Assembly: GCF_019915265.1 (NCBI RefSeq)
Contig: NZ_CP082780.1
Coordinates: 2,294,001 to 2,358,000 of the forward strand
DNA length: 64,000 nt
Reading direction: 5' to 3'
DNA from: Bacillus aquiflavi
GTDB lineage: Bacteria > Bacillota > Bacilli > Bacillales > Cytobacillaceae
Positions 61,611 through 64,000 of the stretch are shown in pieces; the first letter of the stretch is position 1; each line of letters starts with the position of its first letter. The position numbers and the translations under genes were made by a program. The notes under the pieces are model-generated. The model was not told the origin of the DNA. It made no database searches and worked only from the letters and a program-made list of their open reading frames with translations.

Positions 61611-61659
61611 GTTGCACGATAAGCATATAAAAGTATGCTTACCGTGCATGCTAGCACGT
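61611..61659. repeat. hairpin and alternative pairing after pssA
   Basis: GCACG-TAAGCATA / TATGCTTA-CGTGC pair over 13 bp with one A-C mismatch (61614-61648). The same CGTGC can instead pair with GCACG at 61654-61658. No U-run. Contains the pssA-flanking repeat blocks. Confidence 0.6.
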
Positions 61660-61680
61660 TGACTGACATTTAAAGCTTTC

Positions 61681-63474
61681 TTATTCTGTTAATGCAAGAA
61701 ACTCTTCAATATCCGCAACGCAAAGTTTAACTGCCCGTTCCCAAAAATCACGCTTCGTTAAATCTTCATTCAAATGCTTCATTGCCAGCTCCTCAACTGT
61801 CATCGATGCAGTATCCTTTAATAACGCAATATACTGATTTTCAAATCCTTTTCCTTCTTCAAGTGCTTTTGCATAAATACCAAGAGAAAACAAATAGCCA
61901 AATGTATAAGGGAAATTATAGAACGGAACACGCGTAATATAGAAATGAAGCTTTGAAGCCCAAAATAAAGGATGATATTCCTCAAGTGCACCACAATAAG
62001 CTTCCTGCTGTGCAGCAAGCATTAATTCATTTAACTTTTCAGTACTGACTATCCCTTTTTGCCTTTCTTCATAAAATCTCGTTTCAAATAGAAAGCGTGC
62101 ATGTATATTCATGAAAAAAGAAACTGATCGCTGAACTTTATCTTCAAGCAAGGCAATTTTCTGTTCTTTATTTGTTGCGCTTTTTACTGAAGCATCAGAA
62201 ACAATCATCTCAGCAAATGTTGAAGCCGTCTCAGCAACATTCATTGCATAATCTCGATTTAAAACGTGTAAATCTCTCATCGCATAAGTATGGAACCCAT
62301 GCCCAAGCTCATGAGCTAACGTTGAAACGTTTGAGAGTGTTCCAGAATAGGTCATAAAAATACGGGACTGTCCACTCTCTGGAAAATAAGTATGGAAACC
62401 GCCAGGGGCTTTTCCAGGACGATCTTCCGCTTCAATCCATTTATCCTCAAACGCCTGTTTTGTAAACTTTGTTAACTCAGAACCAAATTTTGAAAAGTGT
62501 TCTAAAATAAATTCAGCCCCTTGTTGAAAGGACAATTTTTCTTTTTGACTATTAAGAGGTGCTTCAATATCATACCAGCTAAGCTTTTCTAAACCTAGAA
62601 GTTTCGCCTTCCTAGTTAAAAAGTTTACAAGCGATTGTTTATTTTCAGATACAACAGTCCACATCGTTTCAAGTGTATCTTTTTCCATTCGATTATAGTT
62701 TAATGGCTCTTTAAGTACATCATTCCAACCGCGGCTTTTATATACGTTCAAACGAAAGCCAGCAAGATGATTCAATGTTTTCGTTAAGTAATCTATTTTT
62801 TCTCCCCAAGCCCTTTCCCATTCTTTAAATACCTTTTGACGAATGGTACGATCTGAATTCGAAAAATAGTTTGCAGCCTGACCAACAGATAACAACTTTT
62901 CTTCCCCGTCTTCTTTTAGCTTGATTTTTATCGAGCTTACAATAAGATCGTACATTTGTCCCCAGCTGTGGTAACCATCAATACTAAGGGCATTAATTAA
63001 CGACTCCTCTTCCTGTGAAAGCTTTTCGAAGGCACGAGTACGGCGTTCTGATAAAATGAAGGAAATATCTTTTAACGGCTCGTGTTCGAGAACTAATTCC
63101 CATACATCCTGATCGATTTTTCTGAGCTTATGATCAAAAATTGTCAACCCCGTTTGAAAAGCTGCACTTATTTCAGTATGATTGGCACGCAGCTCTGCTA
63201 CTTTTTTGTCTGTCGTATCTTGCGCTTGAAGACAACTTATAAACGCACCTTCTTGACGAATCCGTTTTGCTATTATTTGAAGATCCTCTATGAACAATGT
63301 TAACTTTTGATGATCTTTAACTGTATTTGAAGGAAGCCATTCCTCAACTAAGTTAGTAAAATCGCTTACTTTCTTTAATGTCTCTTTTAGATGGGCAGCA
63401 AACTCCGACGAAGAACTCCCACCTTTAAAAAAAATATCTAAGTCCCAAACGGTTGAATAGTTATTTTCTATCAA
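61681..63474 (-). CDS. M3 family oligoendopeptidase (PepF-like)
   Basis: A 597-residue zinc metallopeptidase of the M3B family. The active site HELGH is within TLAHELGHGFHTYAM, with the third ligand Glu downstream (VAETASTFAE). Cytoplasmic; expected to cut medium-sized peptides. The TTG start has GGAGG eight bases upstream; the nearby ATG is out of frame. Single gene. Confidence 0.93.
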   Translation of the reverse strand: MIENNYSTVWDLDIFFKGGSSSSEFAAHLKETLKKVSDFTNLVEEWLPSNTVKDHQKLTLFIEDLQIIAKRIRQEGAFISCLQAQDTTDKKVAELRANHTEISAAFQTGLTIFDHKLRKIDQDVWELVLEHEPLKDISFILSERRTRAFEKLSQEEESLINALSIDGYHSWGQMYDLIVSSIKIKLKEDGEEKLLSVGQAANYFSNSDRTIRQKVFKEWERAWGEKIDYLTKTLNHLAGFRLNVYKSRGWNDVLKEPLNYNRMEKDTLETMWTVVSENKQSLVNFLTRKAKLLGLEKLSWYDIEAPLNSQKEKLSFQQGAEFILEHFSKFGSELTKFTKQAFEDKWIEAEDRPGKAPGGFHTYFPESGQSRIFMTYSGTLSNVSTLAHELGHGFHTYAMRDLHVLNRDYAMNVAETASTFAEMIVSDASVKSATNKEQKIALLEDKVQRSVSFFMNIHARFLFETRFYEERQKGIVSTEKLNELMLAAQQEAYCGALEEYHPLFWASKLHFYITRVPFYNFPYTFGYLFSLGIYAKALEEGKGFENQYIALLKDTASMTVEELAMKHLNEDLTKRDFWERAVKLCVADIEEFLALTE

Positions 63475-63752
63475 TCATTTCTCCTCCTTTTTTATCACAT
63501 ATTTTCATTGTAAAATAGTTTCTTAACATTTTCTATTCATTCAAACGAATAATTTCCAATTGTGAAAGTTTCATTTTCTATAAAGCCAGTGAGTCCGTAA
63601 TTAAAGAATGACTGTAGCACATTTTTAATAAATAGGCTTTAACGATAAAAAAATGTGAAAAAACTATTTATTCTCTGTCGTTTTATCAAACTTTTGTTGT
63701 ACAATATCAATATTGAGTTTGAAAAGGAAATATTGGTAAGGAGTGAGATAAA

Positions 63753-64000
63753 ATGAAGAAACTCTTACTTATCGACGATGAAGTGAGGATGCTCGATCTC
63801 CTCTCATTATATTTAACGCCCTATGGTTATCACTGTATTAAAAAATCATCAGCTTTAGAAGCAATTTCTTACTTACATGACCAGCATGTGGATTTAGTAT
63901 TACTAGACGTAATGATGCCTGAAATGAACGGCTGGGAAGCATGCATTGAAATTCGGCAATTTTCTGATGTACCGATTATTATATTGACTGCAAGAAGTGA
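63753..64000 (+). CDS. response regulator, N-terminal part (cut by window end)
   Basis: The first 82 residues of a response regulator: acidic pair Asp8-Asp9, phospho-acceptor Asp52 in LVLLDVMMP, and Thr79. The sequence resembles the OmpR/PhoB class, but the output domain is outside the window. ATG follows GGAGTGAG. Partner kinase not seen. Confidence 0.9.
   Translation, partial: MKKLLLIDDEVRMLDLLSLYLTPYGYHCIKKSSALEAISYLHDQHVDLVLLDVMMPEMNGWEACIEIRQFSDVPIIILTARS

Overview
The window is an A+T-rich chromosomal segment from an endospore-forming, competence-gene-bearing member of the Bacillaceae (Bacillus sensu lato). Evidence: almost every gene is a recognisable orthologue of the Bacillus subtilis yqfT-yqeG neighbourhood in the same order (inverted here, so most genes are on the minus strand). 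It includes spoIIP, gpr, yqfC/yqfD, sda, comEA/EB/EC/ER and the Firmicute-specific small genes yqzL and yqzM. No rRNA, tRNA, prophage, insertion sequence or CRISPR array was seen.

Layout, left to right. 0-7.4 kb: yqfT, nfo-cshB, yqfQ, ispH, trmK-yqfO and cytochrome cccA. 7.6-14.7 kb: an acyl-CoA dehydrogenase, the macromolecular-synthesis operon yqxD-dnaG-sigA, and yqfL-ccpN. 14.9-21.5 kb: a glycine T-box with glyQ-glyS, then yqzL-recO, cdd-era and ybeY-dgkA. 21.5-29.4 kb: pgpH, yqfC-yqfD-phoH and the sigma-W operon nfeD-floA-yqfB. 29.5-34 kb: rpsU-yqeY, yqeW, deoC. 32.4-43.7 kb: the CIRCE-controlled heat-shock operon hrcA-grpE-dnaK-dnaJ-prmA-rsmE-mtaB, with hemW and lepA upstream. 43.9-49.6 kb: gpr, spoIIP, yqxA, rpsT, holA, yqzM. 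49.7-59.4 kb: the comE locus and the operon yqeG-yqeH-aroE-yhbY-nadD-yqeK-rsfS-yqeM. 59.4-64 kb: sda behind a cluster of DnaA boxes, psd/pssA for phosphatidylethanolamine synthesis, an M3 oligopeptidase, and the start of a response regulator cut by the window end.

I do not see an undescribed multi-gene system; this is core chromosome. The unusual material lies in reading-frame integrity and in non-coding sequence. Three conserved genes (glyS, yqeH, yqfC) are frameshifted as written; glyS and yqeH each carry one extra T in a T7 run, and the glyS site reads UUU-UAA-G, a sequence that would allow a clean +1 slip. yqxD lacks any ATG/GTG/TTG start in frame and may begin at AUU. ccpN contains a run of 14 adenines inside its coding strand. 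A degenerate repeat of about 60-95 bp occurs at least three times (after sigA, yqfL and mtaB), each time between the stop codon and the terminator hairpin. Several intergenic regions hold strong inverted repeats that the genes do not explain.
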